Shown here: positions 1-9,449 of the stretch, piece after piece | Layout: every line of letters starts with the position of its first letter | Numbering within the stretch: position 1 is the stretch's first letter | NCBI GenBank assembly: GCA_016808115.1 | Contig: JAEQBH010004663.1 | Coordinates: 62,001 to 126,000 of the forward strand | DNA: 64,000 nucleotides | Direction: 5' to 3' | Source: Tetrastigma voinierianum | Taxonomy: Eukaryota; Streptophyta; Magnoliopsida; Vitales; Vitaceae | Translations under genes and position numbers: made by a program | Notes under the pieces: model-generated | The model's database searches: none | The model's input: only the letters and a program-made list of their open reading frames with translations | What the model was told of the DNA's origin: nothing

Positions 1-1543
1 GGCCTGTTGGACTAGCCCGATAAACCTGAAATTAGGGTCGGCTAGGCTTGAAATTTACTAGCCCGAAAAAACCGGGTCAAATCTAGTCGGGCTCGATTGG
101 CCTGCTAGGCCAATCAACATTGGGTCTGGTTGGCCTTGTTTTTTTCGGGCTAGCCCGGTTTCCAAATGAAAAGTAAAAGTTTCCCCCTTTACAACCTTAC
201 TATCCAAACGCAGTCCAGGCTTCCAGCTAACACCATATTGGAAAAAAAAAACCTATTTAAAAGTCAAACCCTAATTTCCTTTTCCAAAACACACGATTCT
301 CTTCTCCTTCTCTCTAATTTTCTTCTCCTTCTTGCTGCGACACCGACCGCCGTAGGCTCCTCATCCTCCTCAATGACGAAGATGAACAAGAACAACCCAT
401 CTCTCCCATCTTCCCCATTTCATTCATCATTGCTTTGTACGAGAAATTCAAAACCCCATTCGGTTTTCATCGATGGAACGCACCTGGTAACTCACAAACC
501 TCATGATTTCATTGATGGACATATCACCTCCATCAATACCTTCTCTTGGCCACATTTACCCCCTTTTAAGTTGTACCTCTCTTCTTTATTCTCTCTTAAT
601 ATATTACACACATACATTTGCCTTGTTCTGTATTCGGTTTAGGTTGATGTTGATGTTGCTTGTCTACTTTTCTATTTAATGTTATTTTCCTAATACCCAA
701 ACATGCAATTTTATTTCGAAATGTGTTGAAGGTCTAGAAAAGGCTAAGGGATTGAGGGCTTTTCCTGAGCTCCAAAATCTGTGAGTTTTTACGTCAGGGT
801 TTGTGACTTAGGCATTGATCCCATGAATTTTTTTTGTTGACACTATGTTCTTTGATCCATAATTAAGTAATGAGATAGTGTTTTTAATTTTATTTTGTTG
901 TTGATAGATTAAGTTCTTCAAAATATTATTTTGTTCCTTTTATTCCCTTTTCTTTTTGAGATTCAATGGCTATTTGGTAAAAGTGGAAGTTGATTTGTAT
1001 AGGAGAATATACCCATGGAAGAAGTTTTTTAACATCATAAATGTACAAGAGAGGGTCTCAGCCATGATGCAGTTCAAGAACGATTGGACATATTCGAATT
1101 CCCATTTCCCTCCTTGTCTGCAGGCGTCCTCTGCTGCTGCTGTTGGTGCGGCTCAAGCTTTTGAACGGGATCATTACTGATTATAGATACAATTGCATAG
1201 ACAAAGTTTTAGAACGAAGTTGAATGCTCGTCGATCTTTGCAGGACATCACTTTAAGCTGAATGCTATTTCTACTGGTATTGGATAACCTAAGATTGATA
1301 ACATTCTAGTCACATAATTGTTTTAATTATGTTTTCATTGGTAGAATGGTAGGATTGTTTTAAGTTTTTTTATTTTTTTTCATATAGGGTTGGGTTGGCC
1401 TGCTAGCCCGATGTAGGGCTAGGTTGGGCCAGCAAAATGGCAACCTAATATAAATTTGGCCCAACCCGACCCAGTCCGGTTTTGCCTTTGGCCCGGTACG
1501 AACTGAGCCCGGTCCGATTAAACCACTCGATTTTCCAGCTCTA
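1..1543. mobile_element. hAT-like element, right part (left end outside window)
   Basis: Both flanks (1-165 and about 1385-1543) are dense in short TAGCCCG / GGGCTAG / GGCCCAAC motifs in both orientations, the usual subterminal pattern of plant hAT elements. The right edge reads, on the minus strand, TAGAGCTGGAAAATCG, which looks like a hAT terminal repeat. The middle (about 166-1380) is different in composition and shows no transposase. Short open stretches at 166-642 and 956-1180 do not resemble a family I know; they may be captured host sequence or noise. The left terminus and the target duplication cannot be seen, so the class is inferred from the terminal motifs only. Confidence 0.45.
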
Positions 1544-2247
1544 GTTCAAGCAAGATATCTTGGCATAAAAGGATTATAACATTAAGTATGGATTGGGTTA
1601 TGTCGAACTCCAGACATCCACATAATTTAGGTGGTCATAGTGTCTTACTAAAGGCCACTTGTGATCTGTTAGCCCAAAATGGGCTTTGAATCCACTGCCA
1701 ACATTACATGGGCTAATAGGGCCGCACGCTTAGAAGGGACTAGAAACTGACCATGGGTTTGAATTAGTAATTAAACTCAAGGACATTTCTTAAGAGAGGC
1801 GTCTCTTGGCAAAGAGGCAATTAGTGTGTTTTGTGAGACAAAACTCGTTTACTAGCACACACTAATCCTCTTAAGGTTTTCGACAAGTTCATTTGTGTGG
1901 ATAACTTGTGCAAGGTGCAAGTGCATCTTCTAAATCTTTCAGTTCAACAAGAAGTCTTAACACACGCAAGGGACTATAAAGGAGGAATTTTTTTGGGAAT
2001 AGAGGAACCAACTAATTGAAGCACATGGATCCATGGATGGTCAATAGGGCAAAAGATGTCAAATACAAAATATATAATTTGATTCCCTAAATGAAGCCCT
2101 AGGTAAAGAGCATCTCAAGTCACTAACAATAACCACTAGCTAGTTTAGCCACCTATCATAACGACATGGACTACTTTTTATTTTATCTTTTTTTCACATT
2201 AAAGAGCCAAAAAAGGCTACACATAGTATACAAGAAGTATATCCGTG
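1544..2247. other. Intergenic, no feature recognised
   Basis: About 700 bases between the hAT-like right end and the target duplication of copia C1. I see no coding similarity, no RNA gene and no clear repeat. Confidence 0.4.
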
Positions 2248-2252
2248 CACAC

Positions 2253-2395
2253 TGTAAAAAGTAAGACAAAAGAATTTGAGGAATAAATTTCTTGTACTTT
2301 TTCATTGATCCATTATAAACATATATATACAAAAGTCAATCTAACCTTCCTTATAGAATACAACTCTATATGTAAAGTAAATATATGTTATAACA
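2253..2395 (-). repeat. C1 3' LTR
   Basis: Starts TGTA and ends AACA on the plus strand. It matches 5975-6153 along its length but lacks about 36 bases found in the other copy. Confidence 0.92.
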
Positions 2396-2412
2396 CTCCC
2401 CCTCAAGTTGGA
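2396..2412 (-). other. C1 polypurine tract
   Basis: Read on the minus strand this is CAACTTGAGGGGGAGTG, lying immediately before the 3' LTR. It would prime plus-strand DNA synthesis. The GAGGGGGAG core is typical of copia elements. Confidence 0.85.
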
Positions 2413-5200
2413 GCATAGATATTAATCATGCTCAACTTGTTACATAGATAACTAACCCGGCACCCACTTAGGGCCTTCGTGAAGATATCACCCAATCGTT
2501 CTCTAGTTTTCACATAACCTGTAGAAATCAAGCTGGGTTGTATTTTCTCACGAATGAAATGACAATTTATCTCAATATGCTTAGTCAGTTCATGGAACAC
2601 AAGATTAGAAACAATATGAAGGGCAGTCTGGTTGTCACACCAAAGATTTGCTGGGATTGGTGTCTCAATACCGACTTCCAATAAGAGTTGATGAAGCCAC
2701 ATAATCTCACCCACAGATTGTGATATCGCTCTATATTCAGATTTTACACTAGATCAAAAGACAACACCCTATTTCTTACTATTCCATAAGACTAGATTCC
2801 CTCCAACAAACACACAGTACCCCAAAGTGGACCTCATGTCCTCCTTAGATATTGCCCAATCTGCATCAAAAAAAAGCACTCAATTCTGTTATGCTCATGA
2901 TTCCTGTATAAAATACCACATCCTAAGGCTCCTTTCAAGTAACATAGAATTTGTTTAACAACTGCCCGATGATCGACCATTGGAGCGGACATGTACTGAC
3001 TGACAACACTAACTGAGTGGGCAATATTAGGACGAGTTACTAAAAGATAATTCAACTTTCCAACTAGTCTTCTATATCTCTAAGGATCCTCAAATGTTTC
3101 GCCTTCTCTAGTAAGGTGTATGCCTAGAGCCAAGAAGGAAATTGCATGGCTTCACCCCCAACTTTCCAGTCTCAAACAATAGATCAAGCACGTATTTCCT
3201 TTGAGAAAAGAAGATTTCATTTTTGCTTCGTATAACTTCAATGCCCAAGAAGTATCTTAGCATCCCTAAGTCATTTGTATGGAATTGGCTCTGAAGAAAA
3301 GACTTAAAAGATGAGATGTCTTTATAGTCACTCCTAGTAATAACAATATCATCCACATACCAACATAATGATACCTAAACTGGAGTTCTTGTAAAAGGCA
3401 GAATGGTCATATTTACTCTTTTACATGCCAAATTCCTCAAAGGCTAACGGGGACTCTATCTCAAACCATACAAAGACTTCCAAAGACAACAAACATTCCC
3501 TATCTCCCTCTGAGCAACAAACCTTGGAGGTTATGTCATATACACCTCTTCCTGAAGGTCGCCATGAAGAAATGCATTCTTAATATCAAGCTAGTGGAGA
3601 TCCCAATGATAAGTAACAGCCAAGGAAATAAAAAGTCAAACATATGTCATCTTAGCAACAGAGGAAAAAGTGTCAGAGTAGTCCATGCCATAGGTCTGAA
3701 TAGGAAGACAATCGGAAGAGCAATCAAATTGGATCTAATGAAGATCAATCGAAAGATCATCATCCTAGATTGGATCTAATGACGAAGCAGCCGGTGTTAG
3801 ACTAGAGTCTAGAGGGTTCTAGCGCCGAGAATATACCTGAGTAATGGGAGGTTTAACAGGAATGGGAGCTAGAGTAAGAGTCAGTGGAACCAGCGAGGCA
3901 ATAGTGTACATTAACAAATCATTATCCTCCCCCTGACTAGTAATAGGAGAAGAAAGGGAAAACGGGGTAGTCTCAAAGAATGTAACATCAGTAGACACAA
4001 AGTAACGTCAAAGAGTGGGACAGTAACACCAATACCTATTCTGAACTCGAGAGTAACCGAGGAAGATACATTTCAATAACTTCGGATTAAGTTTAGACAC
4101 ATGCAAACGAACATCCTGAACAAAACAAGTACACTCAAACACCCAAGGCTCAATGGGAAACAAAGATTTATGGGAAAAGAGGGTTTGAAACGGAGTGACC
4201 CAATTCAAGACAGGGGAAGGCATCCGATTAATCAAAAATTTGGGGAAACAACATCGGCACAAAATGCTTGGGCACAGGCATTTGAAACAATAGAGCTCGA
4301 GCGGTTTCAAGAAGGTGTCTATTTTTTTCTTTCAGCAACTCCATTTTGATAAGGAGTATCAACACAAGATGTCTAATGAAGGATGTCATTCTGAAGCATG
4401 AATGACTGAAATTGTTCGTATATTCTTTCGCATTATCACTAAATTTTGAAATAAACATGAAATCGAGTGTGAATTCCCAGCAATGAAGAGACGAAAGTTA
4501 AAAATAACTCCAAATGGTTTTTCATTAAATATAACCAAGTTGTTCGCAAATAATCATCGACAAACCTAACAAAATATCGAAACCCAGTTGGAAACACCAC
4601 TGGACATGGACCCCACACATCTGAATGAACTAACTCAAAAGGAGCGGAAACTCGTTTATTGACTCTAGAACTCAAATGCACTCGATGAAGCTTAGCATAT
4701 TAACACAACTCATAGTTCAATGAGGATAGGCTAGAAAACTAAGGATATAACTTCTTCAACAAAAGGAGAGAAGGATGACCCAAACGACAATGTAAGTCGA
4801 ATGGGTTAACAATCCCAGAACAAGCAACAGACTTTGGCACCTCTATCTCAAGGATATGAGACCCCCAAACTCGCGTCTTCGACCAATAATCTGCTTCGTT
4901 GAAAGATCCTGAATCAAGCAATGATCAGGAATGAATGAGACATTGCAATTAAGTGTACAAGTGAGTTTATTCACATAAATTAAATTAAAAGAGAATTGTG
5001 GTAAACTCAAAACATAGGTCGAAGTGATTAAAGGAGTCGGATGAATTGTCCCTGACCCAAAGACACAAGATGTTGACCCATCTGCAAGGGTAACAGTTGA
5101 GGTAGAAGGATGTGGCTGAAACGTAGTAAATAAACTGGAATTACCTGTCATGTGGTCAATGGCTCCAGACTCAATTACCCATGTGGAGGAAAAGGAAATA
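2403..5200 (-). pseudogene. C1 pol remnant (protease, integrase, RT, RNase H)
   Basis: Broken copia polyprotein on the minus strand. Protease region near 5151-5195 reads WVIESGAIDHMTG, with Glu where the catalytic Asp of DSGA is expected. GAG-pre-integrase HCRLGHPSLL lies near 4770-4800. The integrase core is at about 4681-4008, with HSDVWGP, FVDDYLRTTW and SDNAKE plus AERKNRH-type residues. The RT active site YVDD is intact at 3349-3360, followed by LGMLRYFLGIEV and SQRKYVLDLL. RNase H is at 2714-2403, with WCDNQTAL and TKHIEINCHFIRE. Several stops and frame changes separate these pieces. The domain assignment is firm; activity is not expected. Confidence 0.9.
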
Positions 5201-5962
5201 AAACATGTGTTGGTTTTAACTGACTCGACGAGTGTACTAATAGAAGTAGATGCAGACTGAAGTGATTTTTAATGATGAACAAACTTAAATCTTCGATTTT
5301 TATTCTACAGCTGCCTACAATTCTAGCTTACATGTCCTGGATTGTGGCAATAATGACACACAACTCCTCTCAAGGGTTTCATGTTAGTCATAAAAGCATA
5401 TCTAACTCGAACAAGCCTCTAAAATCCGAAAAATACCAAAAAAAAATAGGATCTTGCAATGAAAAGAACCACCTTTCCACGAAAACACTACACTGGAATA
5501 GAACTTAGTCCTACAATCCACAAAACACCTTTGAATCTCGAAGAAATCAAGGAGAAAGGCATGAAACCCTAGAAAAACAGGGTTGTCAGACACAAAATGT
5601 TTTGAAAATCACTGTTGCAAGCATCGAACAAGGAAGGTAGGTGGTCGGGGAGAACCGTCGGCAACCGACAATGCTGGAGGAGGAATCTCGTCTCTGGATA
5701 TGCCTCCACGCGCCCACACACAAGACCCAAGCGCCTGAGCGTGGGGAATAAGACAGATCCTTGTGGTGGCGCATGTGGCCTAAGGGCACCTTCCGATCAT
5801 CGGACTTGGTGGTCTAAGTCGTCGACGCACCTTTCTGTCTGGGCGGTGTCAATGCACGCTCCCTCAAAGTGCGTGTTTCAAAACACCAACCTTGATGGCC
5901 TGCTATGTATTCCGATATGTCCTAGAATTTTTTTCTTGTTTTGACTCAAATTTGAACCCTAA

Positions 5963-5974
5963 GCTCTGATACCA
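5963..5974 (-). other. C1 primer binding site (initiator Met tRNA)
   Basis: On the minus strand the 5' LTR ends ...TATACA and is followed at once by TGGTATCAGAGC, the complement of the 3' end of plant initiator-Met tRNA. Confidence 0.92.
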
Positions 5975-6153
5975 TGTATAAAGCAAGACAAAAGAATTGG
6001 AAGAATAAATTCCTTTTACTTTTTCATTGATCCATTATGAATATATATATATATACAAAAGTCAATCTAACCTTCCTAATAGAATACAACTCTATAAGAC
6101 AAGTTTCCTAATAGGATACAAATCTATATGTTAAGTAGATATATGCTATAACA
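5975..6153 (-). repeat. C1 5' LTR
   Basis: 179-bp LTR, TG...CA, pairing with 2253-2395. It contains an extra segment ending in a second TACAAATCTATA-like motif, so either this copy gained a short duplication or the 3' LTR lost one. Confidence 0.92.
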
Positions 6154-6158
6154 CACAC

Positions 6159-6871
6159 CAAAGAAAAAAAATAAGAAAACCCCCCACTCATTTGCAACAT
6201 AACCAATCAATCATGAAAAAGGACTCTTGCCTTAAACTCCCTTTGGTCTATTCTAAAGTATTACATAGAAAGGAGAATTCTAGCTCGATTAAAAACCTTC
6301 TATTTTTTACTTGTACAACAAAATAACAAGTGTAAAATAACCTTCTCATAAACCACAAGTCATACAAAGGTCTTTACCTTCCACACAACTTTAGAATTCC
6401 ACATTAAGTCAACTAGGAAGTAAGGGACTTGGTTATCATTCTGAGAGAGCACTAGAAAAAAATGATCTTATAAAGAACAAGTCTAAGTCATTTACTTTTA
6501 TGTTAGTAACAAGATTATCATATTCAAATTGGGAACCTCTAGTACCAAATTTAGAAAAGTACAATTGCAACTTCAAATTCTTTAGAATTGGATGGATGTA
6601 TTTTTATTGCTTTAGATGGGGGTTACTGGTGTTGAAAGATCAAATATTCATTGATCAATATCACATAAAGAAAGCCTCTCGCTAACCATTGTATATACCT
6701 TACCACTTCCCATCTCACATAACAAAACCTTGAAGGAAATCAAATTATGTCGAAGATGATGAATATTAAGCACTATTGGCAAAATAATAATAAAATAACA
6801 TCAAAGTAACAAGTTCAAATCAATGAAAAAACATAATTCTAAAAAGGATGTGAATATGGAGTCAAATTTAC
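6159..6871. other. Intergenic or intron sequence, nothing recognised
   Basis: Sequence between C1 and the BAH exon. On the minus strand it follows a good splice donor, so it may be intron. I looked for the next BAH-protein exon here and did not find one. Confidence 0.4.
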
Positions 6872-7222
6872 CAGAGGATTAATATTGGAAACGCCTTTAC
6901 CCTTGCCAGAAGCTAAAAATATCTCATTCCAACGTGGTACATCATCCCCCATATGTCCATCTATATCAATGGGGCGAAAGAACCACATGATTTTCACTTT
7001 CTTTTCTTGGGTTGGCGTCTCCCATATTCTTACAAGCTTACCAATATAAGTTTCAGGTTGACCAGTTTCGTATACGTATACACAATCGTAAAGAAAGTAG
7101 TCCACACCATCATAAGTAAATGACTCGTAGAACTGTATATCTCTATTTTTTCCACCCACCCCCTGCTTAACGCCCCACTTAAATTCATAAAAATCTTCAT
7201 TTGCTTTGCCGGAATGCAACAT
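6872..7222 (-). CDS. BAH-domain protein, first exon only (ASI1-like)
   Basis: 117 codons from ATG at 7222 to a splice donor CTG|GTAAAT at 6872, phase 0. The peptide has the bromo-adjacent homology signature: EFKWG near residue 13, then FYESFTYDGVDYFLYDCVYVY, YIGKLVRIWE, VKIMWFFRP and FLASG, ending NINPL. BAH domains bind chromatin or RNA-processing partners in the nucleus. From memory this arrangement, including an exon end after NPL, resembles plant ANTI-SILENCING 1, which acts in transcript processing over intronic heterochromatin. A stop lies just upstream of the ATG, which supports the start. No downstream exon is visible before C1, so this may be a gene broken by insertions, a captured exon, or a gene with a very long first intron. 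Confidence 0.65.
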
Positions 7223-7960
7223 GGTTTATGTCACCAAATAAAGATTCTCACCCTGGTAATTGTCAAAAACAAAAAACTTAAAAACAATAAAAAATTAATC
7301 TATGGTACAAGACCAATGCAAGAAACATATAGAATAATACAAATTAATCATCAAAAGATGCATGATACTAAGGAATGTAAAGAAACAAATAACCAAACTT
7401 AGAGACTAGAGTTGAACCTTTTGAACCTGTTTGTATATCTTTTCATACTTTTTCTATTTGGATAATATTATGTAAGGAAATATACCATTGATATAAAAGT
7501 GGAATTGAGTTGCTCTTTGTCCATGGTAAAGGAAATAAGGAGTGCAGAACTGTAGGGAAGATATTAGGCATGCACTCGGGCAATTTTAGATTTCTCTTTT
7601 TAGTTGTATAAGGGGCTTTTTTTTCCTTTTCCTTCCAATTTGTTTTTAGGGTGTTTGCTGTTACGAAAAAAGTTGAGATCTAAGGTGTGACTAATATATT
7701 TCTAGCTATAATGAGTGTGATCATAGAAAAAGGTTGTCAGAGAGGCTACACAAGTGGTTGAAGCACAATCATGGTTTTCCCTTCATTTGTGGTGAGAACT
7801 CCCACCTTAGGTTTCCTATAAGCAAAGGCTGGAAGCAGGGGAGAAGGTGATGAGGGTTGCATGAGCACTTGGTGGCATGAGGACTTCAAACCTACAACAT
7901 AGGGCAAATGTTGGTGAGGTGTCAAGTTTTGGCGAGTCGAAAGTTGTAGAGGTCATGCTA
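7223..7960. other. Intergenic, nothing recognised
   Basis: About 740 bases between the BAH exon and the TRIM-like composite. I see no coding similarity and no clear repeat. It could hold the BAH exon's promoter, but I see no convincing TATA box in place. Confidence 0.35.
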
Positions 7961-8201
7961 CATCAAGCCTTGTTAAGAATTTAAAACCATGTTATTTATA
8001 ATGAACTCAAATCCTACAAGCTTAAACTTTTAACAAAATGGTCATTAAAATGGTATTAGAACTTGGTTTTCCAAAAGGTCATGGGTTCGAGCCACCTCTC
8101 TACAATTTGCTTTATTCCCCATTGGAATGTTGAAAAGCCCAAAAGAACTACTGGCATTTGTTTGGTTGTCTCTCAATTCTCTCCATGTGTAGGTTTCAGG
8201 T
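7961..8201 (+). repeat. Tandem duplication unit 1 (flank + LTR1 + body)
   Basis: Starts CATCAAGCCT then LTR1 (7971-8050). The same order restarts at 8202 with period 241. Because the duplicated unit includes the 10-bp flank CATCAAGCCT, the duplication probably happened after insertion. Confidence 0.85.
8051..8062 (+). other. TRIM-like primer binding site 1
   Basis: TGGTATTAGAAC directly follows LTR1. It differs by two bases from the initiator-Met-tRNA complement TGGTATCAGAGC. The same site recurs after LTR2 at 8292-8303. Confidence 0.7.
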
Positions 8202-8444
8202 CATCAAGCCTTGTTAAGAATTCAAAACCATGTTATTTATAATGAACTCAAATCCTACAAGCTTACACTTTTAACAAAATGGTCATTAAAATGGTATTAG
8301 AACTTGGTTTTCCAAAAGGTCATGGGTTCGAGCCACCTCTCTACAATTTGCACGTTTATTCCCCATTGGAATGTTGAAAAGCCCAAAAGAACTACTGGCA
8401 TTTGTTTGGTTGTCTCTCAATTCTCTCCATGTGTAGGTTTCAAG
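8202..8444 (+). repeat. Tandem duplication unit 2 (flank + LTR2 + body)
   Basis: Near-identical to 7961-8201 except for scattered substitutions and a 4-base insertion near 8350. Its body contains GGGTTCGAGCC after the primer site, as in unit 1. Confidence 0.85.
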
Positions 8445-8450
8445 TGGCAC

Positions 8451-9016
8451 ACAATGTTCTAAAACCTTACCAGCAAGTGAATAGGAAAAGTTGTTGGTTA
8501 ACGATTTATTGGTTGAACCGATGACATCATAAATATATAATTTATATATTATAAAAATATAGTATGATGTCACGTGAGTAGAGGCTCTTCTATTCCTGCA
8601 TGTTCCATGTTGGTTCAATCTCCTATTTTTCTTTAAGTAACAAAATCAGTTCCACATCAACACGAAGTGGAAAAAATTGGTGCTTCATAAACTCATTCCC
8701 CCATAATCAAGCATGCAAACAAATGGAAGAAGCTAGAAATGTCTCTCTAAAGTGGTCCACAGTGAATGGGAGGCTTTTTTAGGGAGCGTGGAGGTCAGAA
8801 TCATCAAATGATGTGGTTTGATGGGCCATTAATTAGGAGGGAGACTTGGACCAATTGATTTTACCAAAAACGTCTCGTCTATTCTATTCATTGATCCAAC
8901 CGTCGATTCGAGAAATTTGGATCTGGTTTAATAGGTAAACGATTCAATAGGCAAAACCAAACTAGAAAAGTGGCTGATTGATGGTCGAACAAATCCGGTT
9001 CGATTTTTAAAACACC
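8451..9016. mobile_element. Short non-autonomous hAT nested in the TRIM-like body
   Basis: 566 bp bounded by 8-bp flanks AGTGGCAC (8443-8450) and GGTTGCAC (9017-9024), which match at six of eight positions. The ends are roughly inverted: ACAATGTTCTAAAACC at the left and, on the minus strand, GGTGTTTTAAAAATCG at the right. Removing it rejoins the TRIM body so that the text runs into the polypurine tract and LTR3. No transposase is present. Confidence 0.65.
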
Positions 9017-9035
9017 GGTTGCACGTGAAGGAGGG

Positions 9036-9116
9036 TGTTAAAGAACAAGAAGCGTGATATTCACATTGAACCCAAATCCTACAAACTTGACTTTTAAGAA
9101 AATTAGTAATTCAATA
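9036..9116 (+). repeat. TRIM-like LTR3
   Basis: Begins TGTTAAAG after a GGAGGG tract and aligns along its length with LTR1 and LTR2, though more divergent. Its right edge touches the L1 target duplication. Confidence 0.75.
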
Positions 9117-9131
9117 AGCCTTTATATGGAA
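9116..9131. repeat. L1-a target site duplication, left
   Basis: AAGCCTTTATATGGAA, repeated exactly after the poly(A) tail at 15746-15761. Confidence 0.95.
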
Positions 9132-9449
9132 TTTGAAATCTCATGATGATTTCGCCCAAGTGGAGATGGTTCTCCGTCGATTCCAAATCTTTCGAGATTA
9201 AGGTGGCTGGGAAGGCGTAAAGGTTCAGTGTTCATAATGGGGTGCCGGTGCGACTTGAGTCCCCTGGATTCGCTTGGAGAGTTGGCGGGCAAGAATCTTA
9301 CTTCGTAGCGTTGAATCTTTGAGAAAGGAAGCAAACAAGAATAGTGGGAGGGTTTGAATGGAGGGAGAAATGGAAGGAGATACAAATTGAGTCGAGGAAA
9401 ATGATCACGGGCGCGATTCTCCGCCTCCGCTACGGATCTAGACGGAAAA

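Larger units (their letters stand above)
2253..6153 (-). mobile_element. Ty1-copia retrotransposon C1, complete structure, decayed
   Basis: A 3.9-kb element on the minus strand. Matching LTRs lie at 2253-2395 and 5975-6153, both TG...CA. The 5-bp target duplication CACAC is present on both sides (2248-2252 and 6154-6158). The primer binding site sits directly inside the 5' LTR and the polypurine tract directly inside the 3' LTR. Between them are, in minus-strand order, protease, integrase, reverse transcriptase and RNase H remnants, which is the copia order. The coding region has many stops and frame changes, so it is not autonomous. Most of gag is not recognisable. Confidence 0.93.
7971..9116 (+). 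mobile_element. TRIM-like LTR element, LTR-body-LTR-body-LTR, with nested hAT
   Basis: Three related 80-bp repeats at 7971-8050, 8212-8291 and 9036-9116 each begin TGTTAA and share the core AAATCCTACAA. The first two are each followed at once by TGGTATTAGAAC, a near match to an initiator-Met-tRNA primer site, and the third is preceded by AGGAGGG, a short polypurine tract. There is no coding capacity in the bodies, so this is a TRIM-type non-autonomous element. The outer flanks carry AGCCT at 7966-7970 and 9117-9121, consistent with a 5-bp target duplication. The second body is interrupted by a 566-bp hAT at 8451-9016. Confidence 0.75.

Noticed and set aside
8051..8105. TGGTATTAGAAC followed by GGGTTCGAGCC, looking like a tRNA gene
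   Set aside because: No cloverleaf or proper A box; position after an LTR shows it is a primer site and leader.
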